In this document: positions 18,795 through 26,770 of the stretch, in pieces
Layout of the letters: each line of letters begins with the position of its first letter
Numbering within the stretch: position 1 is the first letter of the stretch
Assembly: GCF_030813695.1 (NCBI RefSeq)
Contig: NZ_JAUSVA010000002.1
Location: forward strand, 4,712,001 to 4,776,000
Origin: Kitasatospora herbaricolor
Lineage (GTDB): Bacteria > Actinomycetota > Actinomycetes > Streptomycetales > Streptomycetaceae
Direction of reading: 5' to 3'
DNA: 64,000 bases
The notes under the pieces: model-generated
What the model saw: only the letters and a program-made list of their open reading frames with translations
Told to the model about the DNA's origin: nothing
Databases searched by the model: none
Translations under genes and position numbers: made by a program

Positions 18795-19109
18795 GTGGCG
18801 CTGTTCTGGGCGATGAGCATTCCGGGGCTGGTCTGTGCGCTGGTGCTGCTGGCCTTCGTCGACCAGCTCGCGCTGCGCGCGCGGCGCTCGCGGTGGATCC
18901 CGTGGCGCGGCAGCGGCCGGGAGGGCCAGATCTCCGCCACCGGCTTCGAGCAGTTGCACGCGCAGTTCGCGGCGGGCAAGCAGCACGAGCTGGAGCAGCG
19001 GAAGACCACCCTGATGCTGCGCGACGAGGAGGGCGAGGGCGCGCCGCCCCGGACGAAGGTCGACCTGGCCGGCGGGCGGGCCGTCGTGCGGGTCCCCCGG
19101 GAGACGTGA
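18795..19109 (+). CDS. DUF6191-like small membrane-anchored protein
   Basis: A 104-residue protein with one N-terminal membrane span (about residues 3-24) followed by a basic cytoplasmic part. Recognisable blocks are RSRWIPWRG, ATGFEQLHAQFAAGKQHELEQRKT and GAPPRTKVDLAGGRAVVRVP, which I recall as the streptomycete DUF6191 family; the family name is given from memory. The start is uncertain: the GTG at 18795 has GGAGAGAGG about 8 bp upstream and is preferred over the GTG at 18786, where the spacing is too short. No catalytic motif; function unknown. It stands alone between tRNA-Ile and DLW-39. Confidence 0.7.
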   Translation: MALFWAMSIPGLVCALVLLAFVDQLALRARRSRWIPWRGSGREGQISATGFEQLHAQFAAGKQHELEQRKTTLMLRDEEGEGAPPRTKVDLAGGRAVVRVPRET

Positions 19110-19192
19110 CCGGAGGGCGCCGGCCTCGGCCGGCCCGGCCTCCGGACAGGACCGGCAGGCGCCGAAACCGGCCTGAACGGGCCGGACCCAGC

Positions 19193-19231
19193 CTGAAACG
19201 GCGCTGAACCGGCTCTGAAGGGGTGCTGAAC
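19193..19231 (-). repeat. Four 11-bp phased repeats, PHO-box-like
   Basis: CTGAA(A/C/G) recurs at 19193, 19204, 19215 and 19226, exactly 11 bp apart, with an extra out-of-phase copy at 19173. On the minus strand the units read GTTCAG, CTTCAG, GTTCAG, TTTCAG, like the GTTCA-containing 11-nt direct-repeat units bound by streptomycete PhoP. It sits alone in the 430-bp gap between the DUF6191 and DLW-39 genes. Confidence 0.45.
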
Positions 19232-19539
19232 AGCGCCTGGCCGGGGCCGACGGAGGGACGGTCGGACAGGTCACCCCGCGCCGGACGGCGGCGGGGCCGC
19301 CGGGGTGCGCCGGGCCGACCGTACGACAGGAGGCACGGCGTCAATCCCGCCGCCGGACCGGCCGGTTGGCCCGGTGGCGGCTGGTCACGATTGGGACACC
19401 GGTGTGTATCATCGGCCGCAAGGCGGTCTGCCACTCCGGCTGCCTGTTCGTGCTCGATATTTCCCGGACTCGCCGTCCGGCCACTCCGGCCGGAGCCATT
19501 GGTGCCGAGTTCGCAACGCAAGAAGGACGAGGTCCCGCG

Positions 19540-19671
19540 GTGAAGAAGCTTCTCCTGGTCGCCCTGGTCGCCCTCGGCGGCTTCTTTGTCTACCGTCAGG
19601 TCCAGGCGGACCGTGCCGAGCAGGATCTGTGGACCGAGGCCACCGACCCGGTGCCGGCCGGCGCGCGCTGA
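19540..19671 (+). CDS. DLW-39 family mini-protein
   Basis: A 43-residue protein: a single hydrophobic span (KKLLLVALVALGGFFVYRQ) followed by the invariant tail ADRAEQDLWTEATDPVP, whose DLW gives the family its name. GTG start at 19540 with GAAGGA upstream. It is almost universal in streptomycetes and always near the gyrA/tRNA-Ala region; its function is unknown. The N-terminus could be a membrane anchor with the conserved tail outside or inside; topology cannot be decided. A TATCAT -10-like box at 19407-19412 may belong to its promoter (weak). Confidence 0.92.
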   Translation: MKKLLLVALVALGGFFVYRQVQADRAEQDLWTEATDPVPAGAR

Positions 19672-19834
19672 ATCACGACGATCTTCGGGAGCGCCCGTGG
19701 CGCTCCCCGGGCCGGCCGGCCCCAGCCGTCGGGCTGGGGCCGACCGGGTCCGTGCACGGCTGCGGGGGATACCAGGTGGGATTCACGCCAGGACCCGGTA
19801 CGCTAGTGCCTGACGGTCCGCACAGCGCCGTCCC

Positions 19835-19907
19835 GGGGCTTTAGCTCAGTTGGTAGAGCGCTGCCTTTGCAAGGCAGATGTCAGGAGTTCGAGTCTCCTA
19901 AGCTCCA
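19835..19907 (+). tRNA. tRNA-Ala (TGC anticodon)
   Basis: A 73-nt cloverleaf: acceptor GGGGCTT with AAGCTCC (one G-U pair), anticodon arm CTGCC-TTTGCAA-GGCAG giving TGC, T arm AGGAG-TTCGAGT-CTCCT, discriminator A. CCA is not encoded. Confidence 0.98.
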
Positions 19908-19923
19908 CAGTGTTCGATCCGCG

Positions 19924-19964
19924 ATCGGCCGCTGACCTGTGATCAGGTCAGCGGCCGATTGCTT
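19924..19964. terminator. Terminator between tRNA-Ala and the converging DUF5324 gene
   Basis: A perfect 16-bp stem (19924-19939 with 19944-19959) with a TGAT loop, followed by TGCTTTT on the plus strand. It ends tRNA-Ala and may also serve the opposing gene. Confidence 0.9.
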
Positions 19965-19997
19965 TTCCCGGGCGGGCCGGCTGTCCGGGCTGGCCGG

Positions 19998-20936
19998 TCA
20001 GTGCGGCTTGCGCGGGTCGTGCGGCTTGGGGTGATCGTCCCCGGGGCCCGGCTTGCCGGGGGGCGGCGGCGTCGGGCCTGGCTTCGGGGTGGTGGAGTCG
20101 GTGGGCGGCTGCCCGGCCTGATCGGCGGGGCCGCTGCCGTTGACCGGGGAGCCCGACGCGCCGGTGGGGCTGCCGTTCGCGGTGCCGCCGGCCGCGGCCG
20201 AGCTGCTGGTGCTGCCGGCGGCGTGCGCCCCGGTCGGCCCGCTGCCGCCGCCGTGGGTGCTGTTGGGCGAGTCCTGGACGGCCGGCGGCTCGATCAGCCA
20301 CTCGGGGTTGCTCTGCCGACGCCACCACTGCCAGGCGATGACGCCGCTGCCGACCGCGAGGGTGCCTGCCACGGCGAGGCCGGTGGCCCAGCCGTTGCGC
20401 TGCTCCTTCTTGGCGTTCTTGGCGGCCAGGTCGCTGATCTCGGAGGCGGTCACGTGGCCCTGCAGGGCGGTGAGGGCCGCGGCGCCGCGGATCTGCGCCT
20501 CCTGGGCGACCGGGACGACCGTGCTGCGGGCCTCCTCGACGGCCTGGGCGACCTTGGGCCCGATGGTGGCCTTGGTCTGCCCGGCCATCTTCGCCGCCGA
20601 CAGCCGGGCCGCCAGGGCGGCTTCCTGGGCCCGGTGGAAGGCCTTGAGGGCGTTCTGCTGCGCCTCGGGCGGCAGGTGCGAGAAGGCCTGGCCGAACTGG
20701 GGCGCGAGGTGCTTGTCGTACTGGGTGCGGGCACTGCGTGCGGTGTTGGTCGCGCCGCTCCAGGCCCGTTCGGCCGTCTCGCCGACCTTGGGGCCGATCG
20801 CCTCCAGCGCGGGGGTCATGCGCTGCTTGGCCTCGCCCGCGAGGTGCAGCGCCGTGTCCTTCGCGGTGGCGGCGTAGGGCGCGAGGGTCTCCTTGGTCTT
20901 GTCGGCCGTCTCACGAGCTGAGTCCAAACGGGTCAC
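19998..20936 (-). CDS. DUF5324 family protein
   Basis: A 312-residue protein. The N-terminal 170 residues are Ala/Lys/Glu-rich helical repeats (ETADKTKETLAPYAATAKD, then similar heptads) resembling late-embryogenesis or apolipoprotein-like coiled helices; QGHVTASEISDLAAK is the family signature; a membrane span follows (about 205-225) and then QWWRRQSNPEWLIEPP. The last 80 residues are Gly/Ser/Pro-rich and end in a His/Pro/Lys tail. The GTG at 20936 is chosen because AGGAGGAG lies at correct spacing. Widespread in streptomycetes; function unknown. Confidence 0.8.
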   Translation of the reverse strand: MTRLDSARETADKTKETLAPYAATAKDTALHLAGEAKQRMTPALEAIGPKVGETAERAWSGATNTARSARTQYDKHLAPQFGQAFSHLPPEAQQNALKAFHRAQEAALAARLSAAKMAGQTKATIGPKVAQAVEEARSTVVPVAQEAQIRGAAALTALQGHVTASEISDLAAKNAKKEQRNGWATGLAVAGTLAVGSGVIAWQWWRRQSNPEWLIEPPAVQDSPNSTHGGGSGPTGAHAAGSTSSSAAAGGTANGSPTGASGSPVNGSGPADQAGQPPTDSTTPKPGPTPPPPGKPGPGDDHPKPHDPRKPH

Positions 20937-21274
20937 GAGATCTCTCCTCCTCGGTGGCGTCCACTTATGCACCTATCCACCTGATAGCTGATCATGCATC
21001 CCGATTTGTGTACCGGCACGCCGGGATGGGCCGTAAGCGAGGCGCCGCAGGTCCGCGCCGTGGGCCGCCGGCCCGGGCGGGAGCCCGGCGGGGACGCGAC
21101 GGGGCCGGAAGGGCTCGCAGAGGGCTCGGAAAGGGTTCGCGAGGGGGGCGCCCTGCCCGCGCCGCGGTGGCCCGGTGGGCGGAACCGCGCTCCGTTAGAA
21201 CAGGTGTACGCCTGGTCCGCGGCCGGCGCGTGGGATGATTCCTGGTGTCAACGACGTAGACAGGAAGGCAGTCC
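20937..21274. other. Divergent intergenic region
   Basis: 338 bp between the DUF5324 gene and the cyclophilin gene. It must hold both promoters; I cannot assign convincing -35/-10 pairs. A locally AT-rich stretch lies at about 20965-21005. Confidence 0.4.
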
Positions 21275-21799
21275 GTGGCCGAGGAACTGTTCGCCACTCT
21301 CAAGACCAACCGCGGCGACATCGTGATCAAGCTCTTCCCGAACCACGCCCCCAAGACGGTGGCGAACTTCGTGGAGCTGGCCGAGGGCGGCCGCGAGTGG
21401 ACCCACCCGCGCACCGGCGTGACCTCCAAGGACCGCCTGTACGACGGCACGGTCTTCCACCGGGTGATCGCCAACTTCATGATCCAGGGCGGCGACCCGC
21501 TCGGGCTCGGCACCGGCGGCCCCGGCTACCGGTTCGCCGACGAGTTCCACCCGGACCTCGCCTTCACCAAGCCCTACCTGCTGGCGATGGCCAACTCCGG
21601 CCCGGCCACCAACGGCTCGCAGTTCTTCGTGACCGTGGCGCCGACCACCTGGCTGACCGGCAAGCACACCATCTTCGGCGAGGTCGCCGACGAGGCCAGC
21701 CGGAAGGTCGTCCAGGAGATCTCGGCCACGCCCACCAAGGCGCAGGACCGCCCCGTGAACGATGTCGTGATCGAGTCGGTGGAGATCACCCGCCGCTGA
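21275..21799 (+). CDS. Cyclophilin-type peptidyl-prolyl cis-trans isomerase
   Basis: A 174-residue cytoplasmic cyclophilin that catalyses prolyl isomerisation during protein folding. The single domain fills the protein; family motifs are FHRVIANFMIQGGD (catalytic Arg63 and the Gln/Gly block), LLAMANSGPATNGSQFFVTV and TGKHTIFGEV. No signal peptide. GTG start at 21275 with AGGAAGG upstream. A rhomboid protease gene follows 81 bp downstream in the same direction. Confidence 0.96.
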   Translation: MAEELFATLKTNRGDIVIKLFPNHAPKTVANFVELAEGGREWTHPRTGVTSKDRLYDGTVFHRVIANFMIQGGDPLGLGTGGPGYRFADEFHPDLAFTKPYLLAMANSGPATNGSQFFVTVAPTTWLTGKHTIFGEVADEASRKVVQEISATPTKAQDRPVNDVVIESVEITRR

Positions 21800-21880
21800 C
21801 GCGGACCCGCAGTAGCCTGGCGATCCCGGTGGTGCCCCGCGTGGCGTCACCGGGATCGGCCATGAGAAGGGAATCCCGCG

Positions 21881-22870
21881 ATGCTCCCGGACGAGCCCCA
21901 GAAGCCGGCGGACCGGCCCCAGCAGCCGGCCGGCCGGGACGACCGGCCCGCAGGCGGCCCCCCACCGGCCGAGCGGCCCGGCCCGCCCGCCGGGGGCTCC
22001 GCGTCGCCCGGGGCCGCGCACCCGCCGCTGCCCGGCTGCTACCGGCACCCCGAGCGGGAGACCGGCATCGGCTGCTCCCGCTGCGGGCGGCCGATCTGCC
22101 CCCGGTGCATGACCGACGCCTCCGTGGGTTTCCACTGCCCCGAGTGCGTCTCCGGCGGGGACCGGACGGCCCGGCGGGCCACCACCCGCTTCGGCGGTCA
22201 GCCGGTCCGGGACGGAGCGCTGGTCACCAAGATCCTGATCGGGATCAACCTGCTGGTCTTCCTGCTGGCCGCGTACGTCTACAAGCCCTGGCTCGCGAAC
22301 GACCTCTCGCTGCTCAGCGTGAGCCCGCGCTACGACGGCTGGCCGCACGGCGTCGCGGAGGGGCCGGGCCAGTGGTACCGGCTGCTGACCGCGACCTTCC
22401 TGCACATCGAGATCTGGCACATCGCGACCAACATGCTGGCGCTCTGGTGGATGGGGCCGATGCTGGAGCAGGCGCTCGGGCGGATCCGCTACCTGGCCCT
22501 CTACCTGGTGTCGGGGCTGGCCGGGAGCGCGCTCGCGTACCTGATCGCCGGGGACTACATGAACTCGCTCGGGGCGTCCGGGGCGATCTTCGGGCTGTTC
22601 GGGGCGACCGTGGTGCTGTTCCTGCGGACCAGGACGCCGCTCGGGCCGGTGATCGCCCTGCTGGTGTTCAACCTGGTGATCACGTTCTCGGTGTCCGGGA
22701 TCGACTGGCGGGCGCACGTCGGGGGACTGCTGGCGGGGGCGGCCATGGGCTTCGGGCTGATGTACGCCCCGCGGGAGCGCCGCAACCTCGTCCAAGGGGC
22801 GGCAGTGGTGCTGATGCTGGGCGTGGTGGTGGGCGCCGTGGTGCTGCAGACGGCGCTGCTCAACGGCTGA
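21881..22870 (+). CDS. Rhomboid intramembrane serine protease with N-terminal zinc ribbon
   Basis: A 329-residue protein. Residues 1-50 are Pro/Gly-rich; residues 53-89 hold a Cys/His cluster (Cys53, His56, Cys65, Cys68, Cys73, Cys76, His85, Cys86, Cys89) like a B-box-type zinc ribbon. The rhomboid core has about six membrane spans with catalytic Ser233 in GASGAIFG and His279 in DWRAHVGG, and the HIEIWHIATNMLALWW block. It should cleave membrane proteins within the bilayer; the substrate is unknown. This zinc-ribbon/rhomboid layout is usual in actinobacteria. It is followed by a DnaA-box cluster and crgA. Confidence 0.95.
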   Translation: MLPDEPQKPADRPQQPAGRDDRPAGGPPPAERPGPPAGGSASPGAAHPPLPGCYRHPERETGIGCSRCGRPICPRCMTDASVGFHCPECVSGGDRTARRATTRFGGQPVRDGALVTKILIGINLLVFLLAAYVYKPWLANDLSLLSVSPRYDGWPHGVAEGPGQWYRLLTATFLHIEIWHIATNMLALWWMGPMLEQALGRIRYLALYLVSGLAGSALAYLIAGDYMNSLGASGAIFGLFGATVVLFLRTRTPLGPVIALLVFNLVITFSVSGIDWRAHVGGLLAGAAMGFGLMYAPRERRNLVQGAAVVLMLGVVVGAVVLQTALLNG

Positions 22871-22985
22871 TCAACGGCTGACCCGCCGGGCCCGGGACCG
22901 ACGGACGGGACGCACCGTCCGGACGTCCGATCGACTCCCGGGCGGGTGTCCGGGAGCCTCCGGTCTCCTGAGGCAGGGTCAGGCG

Positions 22986-23176
22986 TTGTCCACAGCGCGC
23001 GCCGTGCTGTGCACAAGTGTTTCGCACAGTGGTTTGCACATCCGTGCTCTACGCGCGTCCTGCTGCGTCGCCATCGGGTCGGCGGGGTGCCGTCCGGCCC
23101 TGTGGACAGTGTGGTCCGGAAAAGTTATCCACAGGGTGTGGGGACTTTTCCCCAGTGTGGATAACCATGTGGATAA
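22986..23176. promoter_or_regulatory. DnaA-box cluster outside oriC, beside crgA
   Basis: Four perfect DnaA boxes lie within 191 bp: TTGTCCACA 22986-22994, TTATCCACA 23125-23133, TGTGGATAA 23156-23164 and 23168-23176. One-mismatch boxes are at 23008-23016 and 23101-23109. The rest of the 571-bp rhomboid-crgA gap shows no gene; a 7-bp-stem hairpin at 22935-22956 may end the rhomboid transcript. DnaA-titrating clusters near oriC are known from S. coelicolor. Confidence 0.85.
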
Positions 23177-23441
23177 GCGGAAGGTGTGACCGGGGACCAC
23201 TGGCGACGCGGCCTCCGCCGGACGCCCCGGGGGCAGCCGGCACGGCACCCGCGGACGGCGGCCGGCAGCGGCGCACGGCACCCGGGCAGCACGGAGCAGC
23301 CCCGCTCGCCGCCCGTCGGGACAGGGCGGTCGAGGGCGGCGATGAGCACGGCGGGGCGGTGCGTGACCGGGTGGGTCCTGGGCGTGGCGCAGCGGGGGAG
23401 AGCACGGGGCCTGGTGGCCGGCCGGACTCAGGTCGCGCGGC

Positions 23442-23696
23442 CTACTTCCACTGGGTGGAGACGCCGAAGCCCGCCGCGATGAAGCCGAAGCCCACCAGGA
23501 TGTTCCAGTTGCGCCAGCTCTCCACCGGGTAGCTGCCGCTCGTCACGTAGTAGGTGACGATCCACACCAGGCCGACCAGGAACAGCGCCAGCATCAGCGG
23601 AGCGACCCAGCTGCGGCCTGAGCTGAGCTTCACCGCGGTCGTCGTGGACGGCGGCGGGGTGTAGTCGGACTTCTTGCGGAGTCGAGACTTCGGCAC
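23442..23696 (-). CDS. crgA: Cell division protein CrgA
   Basis: An 84-residue membrane protein with two spans (about residues 33-52 and 63-80). It begins PKSRLRKKSDYTPP and contains SYPVESWRNWNILVGFGFI, the family core. CrgA coordinates FtsZ-ring assembly with septal peptidoglycan synthesis and delays sporulation septation in streptomycetes. GTG start at 23696 with AGGAGAG upstream. It is divergent from the DUF881 gene. Its upstream and downstream regions are separate from the DnaA boxes, which lie 3' of the gene. Confidence 0.97.
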   Translation of the reverse strand: MPKSRLRKKSDYTPPPSTTTAVKLSSGRSWVAPLMLALFLVGLVWIVTYYVTSGSYPVESWRNWNILVGFGFIAAGFGVSTQWK

Positions 23697-23899
23697 GAGG
23701 GGCTCTCCTGTCGATGCGCTGTGAGACCGCGCAGGGTGCAGCGGGGCGGGGCGGCGGCGGGGACTGACCGGGTGTGCGGGGCGCCGTACGGCAGGAATGC
23801 TCCGGACGGGTCAGGGGGCATACCTGCCGGGGGCTCCGCACATGCCACCGGCGTCCGTTAGCGTAGTGGTTCGGCGGGTCCGAAGGAGATAAGGGTACG

Positions 23900-24667
23900 G
23901 TGCCGAATTTGTCGATTCTCCCTGAACCTGCCCCCACCCGCGCCGGCGGTACCCGAATTGTCGGGCGTGCCCTGACCTGCGCCGTCTTCGCACTGGCCGG
24001 GCTGCTGTTCTACGTCAGCGCGCACGCCGCCCGCGGCACCGACCTGCGGACCGACGATTCACTGCTGAGGCTGAGCGACGTCATACGCCAGCGCAGCGCG
24101 CAGAACCAGCAGGCGCAGGCGCAGCTCGCCGATCTGCAGGAGCGGGCCGAGGAGCTCGCCCAGCAGCAGGGCAGCCCGGCGGACGCCGCACTGCTGGGGG
24201 CGCTGCAGCAGGGTTCCGCGCTGGAGCCGCTGGCCGGCCCCGGGCTGACCGTCACCCTGAACGACGCGCCGCCGAACGCGACCGCGCGCATCCCCGGGGT
24301 GCCCGCGCCGGGCGTCAACGACCTGGTGATCCACCAGCAGGACATCCAGGCGGTGGTGAACGCGCTGTGGCGGGGTGGGGCCGAGGGCATCCAGGTGATG
24401 GACCAGCGGCTGATCTCGACCAGCGCGGTGCGCTGCGTGGGCAACACCCTGCTGCTGCAGGGCCGGGTGTACTCGCCGCCGTACGTGATCAGGGCGGTCG
24501 GGCGGACCGAGGCCCTGCGGTCGGCGGTGGACGCCGACCCGACGATCCGCAACTACCTCCAGTACGTGCAGGCCTACGGCCTGGGCTGGAAGGTGCAGGA
24601 GAGCGGGGACCTGTCGGTGCCGGGCTACTCCGGCACGGTGGACCTGCGTTCGGCGGCCGGCCAGTGA
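23900..24667 (+). CDS. DUF881 family membrane protein
   Basis: A 255-residue protein with one N-terminal membrane span (about 22-44), a Gln/Ala-rich coiled coil (about 60-95, LRLSDVIRQRSAQNQQAQAQ) and a C-terminal DUF881 domain with GPGLTVTLNDAPP, VNDLVIHQQDIQAVVNALW and SAVRCVGNTLLLQGRVYSPPY. DUF881 proteins are often found near division genes in Gram-positives; the molecular role is unknown. GTG start at 23900; AAGGAG is 11 bp upstream, a long but acceptable spacing. First of a plus-strand run with the 58-residue protein, pabA and two sortases. Confidence 0.88.
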   Translation: MPNLSILPEPAPTRAGGTRIVGRALTCAVFALAGLLFYVSAHAARGTDLRTDDSLLRLSDVIRQRSAQNQQAQAQLADLQERAEELAQQQGSPADAALLGALQQGSALEPLAGPGLTVTLNDAPPNATARIPGVPAPGVNDLVIHQQDIQAVVNALWRGGAEGIQVMDQRLISTSAVRCVGNTLLLQGRVYSPPYVIRAVGRTEALRSAVDADPTIRNYLQYVQAYGLGWKVQESGDLSVPGYSGTVDLRSAAGQ

Positions 24668-24771
24668 CCGGCACCCGGCCGTGGGCGCCGGGGCCGGACC
24701 GGGCGACGGGAACCGCCGGCGCCCGGTGCGCGGTCTAGTCTTGAGCCCAACCTTTACGTCGAGGGAGCACC

Positions 24772-24948
24772 ATGTACGGCTGGATCTGGCGCCATCTGCC
24801 GGGGAACACCCTGGTCCGGGCCGTCCTCGCGCTGCTCCTCGTCCTGGGGGTGGTCTACGTCCTGTTCCAGTACGTCTTCCCGTGGGCGGAGCCGCTGCTG
24901 CCCTTCGGCGACGTCACGGTGGACGGTCCGGAGAACGGCGCCGGCTGA
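24772..24948 (+). CDS. Conserved 58-residue single-pass membrane protein
   Basis: A small protein beginning MYGWIWRHLPGNTLVRAVL with one hydrophobic span (about residues 15-38) and the end LPFGDVTVDGPENGAG. The ATG at 24772 has GAGGGAG six bases upstream. The sequence is familiar as a short conserved streptomycete protein in exactly this place between DUF881 and pabA, but it has no named function. The aromatic N-terminus and the span suggest a membrane anchor with an outward acidic tail; this is inference. Confidence 0.75.
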   Translation: MYGWIWRHLPGNTLVRAVLALLLVLGVVYVLFQYVFPWAEPLLPFGDVTVDGPENGAG

Positions 24949-25005
24949 CCGGTGCCGCGTCCTCCCACCCCACAAGTCCCCGCATCTCACCGGAGTAGCG
25001 TGCGT

Positions 25006-25668
25006 ATGACCACCCCGCCGACCTCGCCCCGCATCCTGGTCGTGGACAACTACGACAGTTTCGTCTTCAACCTGGTCCAGTACCTGTACCAGTTGGGCGC
25101 CACCTGCGAGGTGGTGCGCAACGACGAGGTGACGGTCGCCCACGCGGCGCGCCGCGACGGTGCCGACGGCTTCGACGGGGTGCTGCTCTCGCCCGGGCCC
25201 GGTGCGCCGGAGGAGGCCGGGGTCTGCATCGAGATGGTGCACCACTGCGCGGGGATCGGGCTGCCGGTGTTCGGCGTCTGCCTGGGCCTGCAGTCGATCG
25301 CGGTGGCCTACGGCGCGGTGGTGGGCCGGGCGCCCGAACTGCTGCACGGCAAGACCTCGCTGGTCACGCACGAGGACGGCGGGGTCTTCGAGGGCTTGCC
25401 CTCGCCGCTGACCGCGACCCGCTACCACTCGCTGGCCGTCGAGCCGGCCACCGTGCCGGACGAGCTGGTGGTCACCTCGCGGACGGAGAGCGGCGTGATC
25501 ATGGGGCTGCGGCACCGGGAGCTGCCGGTGGAGGGCGTGCAGTTCCATCCGGAGTCGGTACTCACCGAGGGCGGGCACCGGATGCTCGCCAACTGGCTGG
25601 CGCAGTGCGGCGACCCGGAGGCGGTCGGCCGGTCGGCCGGTCTCGCCCCGGTGATCGGTCGGGGCTGA
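25006..25668 (+). CDS. Anthranilate/aminodeoxychorismate synthase glutamine amidotransferase subunit
   Basis: A 220-residue class I glutamine amidotransferase that supplies ammonia to TrpE or PabB for anthranilate (tryptophan) or aminodeoxychorismate (folate) synthesis. Motifs: ILVVDNYDSFVFNLVQYL, SPGPGAPEEAG, nucleophile Cys92 in FGVCLGLQSIA, His114 in HGKTS, and His181/Glu183 in QFHPES. ATG at 25006 is preferred; a GTG two codons earlier is possible (GGAG lies 4 bp before it). No partner synthase gene is adjacent, so trpG and pabA cannot be told apart; dual use is common. The sortase gene starts 5 bp after the stop. Confidence 0.93.
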   Translation: MTTPPTSPRILVVDNYDSFVFNLVQYLYQLGATCEVVRNDEVTVAHAARRDGADGFDGVLLSPGPGAPEEAGVCIEMVHHCAGIGLPVFGVCLGLQSIAVAYGAVVGRAPELLHGKTSLVTHEDGGVFEGLPSPLTATRYHSLAVEPATVPDELVVTSRTESGVIMGLRHRELPVEGVQFHPESVLTEGGHRMLANWLAQCGDPEAVGRSAGLAPVIGRG

Positions 25669-25672
25669 GGAC

Positions 25673-26722
25673 GTGACGGCGGTGCGCCCGGAGGGCCGCG
25701 CACAGGCCGGGGCCGGCGCGTACGGCGCCGACGCCCCCGGCGGTTACCCCGCGGCCGGCGGCCGCGACGACGCCGAGCCGGACGCCTGGGGGGTCTACGA
25801 GCCGTACCCGGCCGAGGAGATGCCCGAGTACCCGTGGCTGGCGGACCAGACCCTCCAACTGCGGACGATCCCGGAGGCCGCGCTGACGGCGGGCGCGCCC
25901 GCGCCGGGCGGCGGCCGGGCCGAGCGCCGGCGGGCGGCCCAGGGGCGGCTCGCGGTGCGTTCCGGCAGCGGGCGGCGCCGGGCGGCCGGGCGGGCGGCGG
26001 CGGGCCGGCAGCGGCCCCCGGAGCCGAAGGGCGTGGTGGTGGCCCGGATGATCGGCGAGCTGTGCATAACGCTCGGCCTGGTGATGCTGCTGTTCGTCTC
26101 GTACCAGCTGTGGTGGACCAACGTGCAGGCGGACGCCGCGGCGAGCGGTGCCCGCAGCCAGCTGGAGCACCAGTTCGACTCCGCGCCCCAGCCGGGTGCC
26201 GGGGCTCCGGCACCGGACCCGAACAAGCCGCCGGAGGCCTTCGCGCCCGGCAAGGGCTTCGCGATCATCCACCTGCCCAAGCTCGGGCTGAGCGTGCCGA
26301 TCGCCGAGGGCACCGGCAAGGCCCAGGTGCTCGACAAGGGCCTGGTGGGCCACTACACCGGTACCGCGATGCCCGCGGACAAGGCGGGCAACTTCGCGCT
26401 GGCCGCGCACCGCAACACCCACGGCGAGCCGTTCCGGTACATCAACAAGCTGGCCAAGGGCGACAAGATCGTCGTGGAGACCGCGACGGCGTACTACACG
26501 TACGAGGTGACGAGCGGGATCCCGGAGACGCCGCCGTCGAACATCGGGGTGATCCAGCCGGTCCCGAAGGGCGCCGGGTTCACCAAGGCCGACCGGTACA
26601 TCACGCTGACCACGTGCACACCGGAGTTCACCTCCAAGTACCGGCTGATCGTCTTTGGCAAGATGGTCGAGGAGCGGCCGCGCGGTGAGGGCAAGCCCGC
26701 CGCACTGACGGGTGGTCAGTAG
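25673..26722 (+). CDS. Class E sortase
   Basis: A 349-residue membrane transpeptidase that anchors secreted proteins with LAXTG-type signals to peptidoglycan. A long cytoplasmic Arg/Ala/Gly-rich head (1-120) precedes one membrane span (about 122-146), then the sortase barrel with catalytic His246 (FALAAHRNTHG), Cys315 (TLTTCTPEF) and Arg324 (SKYR). This corresponds to the SrtE pair that attaches chaplins in S. coelicolor and is needed for aerial growth there. The GTG at 25673 lies 4 bp after pabA with GAGGA very close, so the start could be later. A second sortase follows. Confidence 0.94.
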   Translation: MTAVRPEGRAQAGAGAYGADAPGGYPAAGGRDDAEPDAWGVYEPYPAEEMPEYPWLADQTLQLRTIPEAALTAGAPAPGGGRAERRRAAQGRLAVRSGSGRRRAAGRAAAGRQRPPEPKGVVVARMIGELCITLGLVMLLFVSYQLWWTNVQADAAASGARSQLEHQFDSAPQPGAGAPAPDPNKPPEAFAPGKGFAIIHLPKLGLSVPIAEGTGKAQVLDKGLVGHYTGTAMPADKAGNFALAAHRNTHGEPFRYINKLAKGDKIVVETATAYYTYEVTSGIPETPPSNIGVIQPVPKGAGFTKADRYITLTTCTPEFTSKYRLIVFGKMVEERPRGEGKPAALTGGQ

Positions 26723-26770
26723 CCGGCGGCGGCCCGGCCGCGGGCCCCGAGCACAGCGAGGCGGATCAGC

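Noticed and set aside
18274..19907. tRNA-Ile and tRNA-Ala as integration sites of a mobile element
   Set aside because: No integrase, no direct repeat of the tRNA 3' end and only conserved core genes between them.
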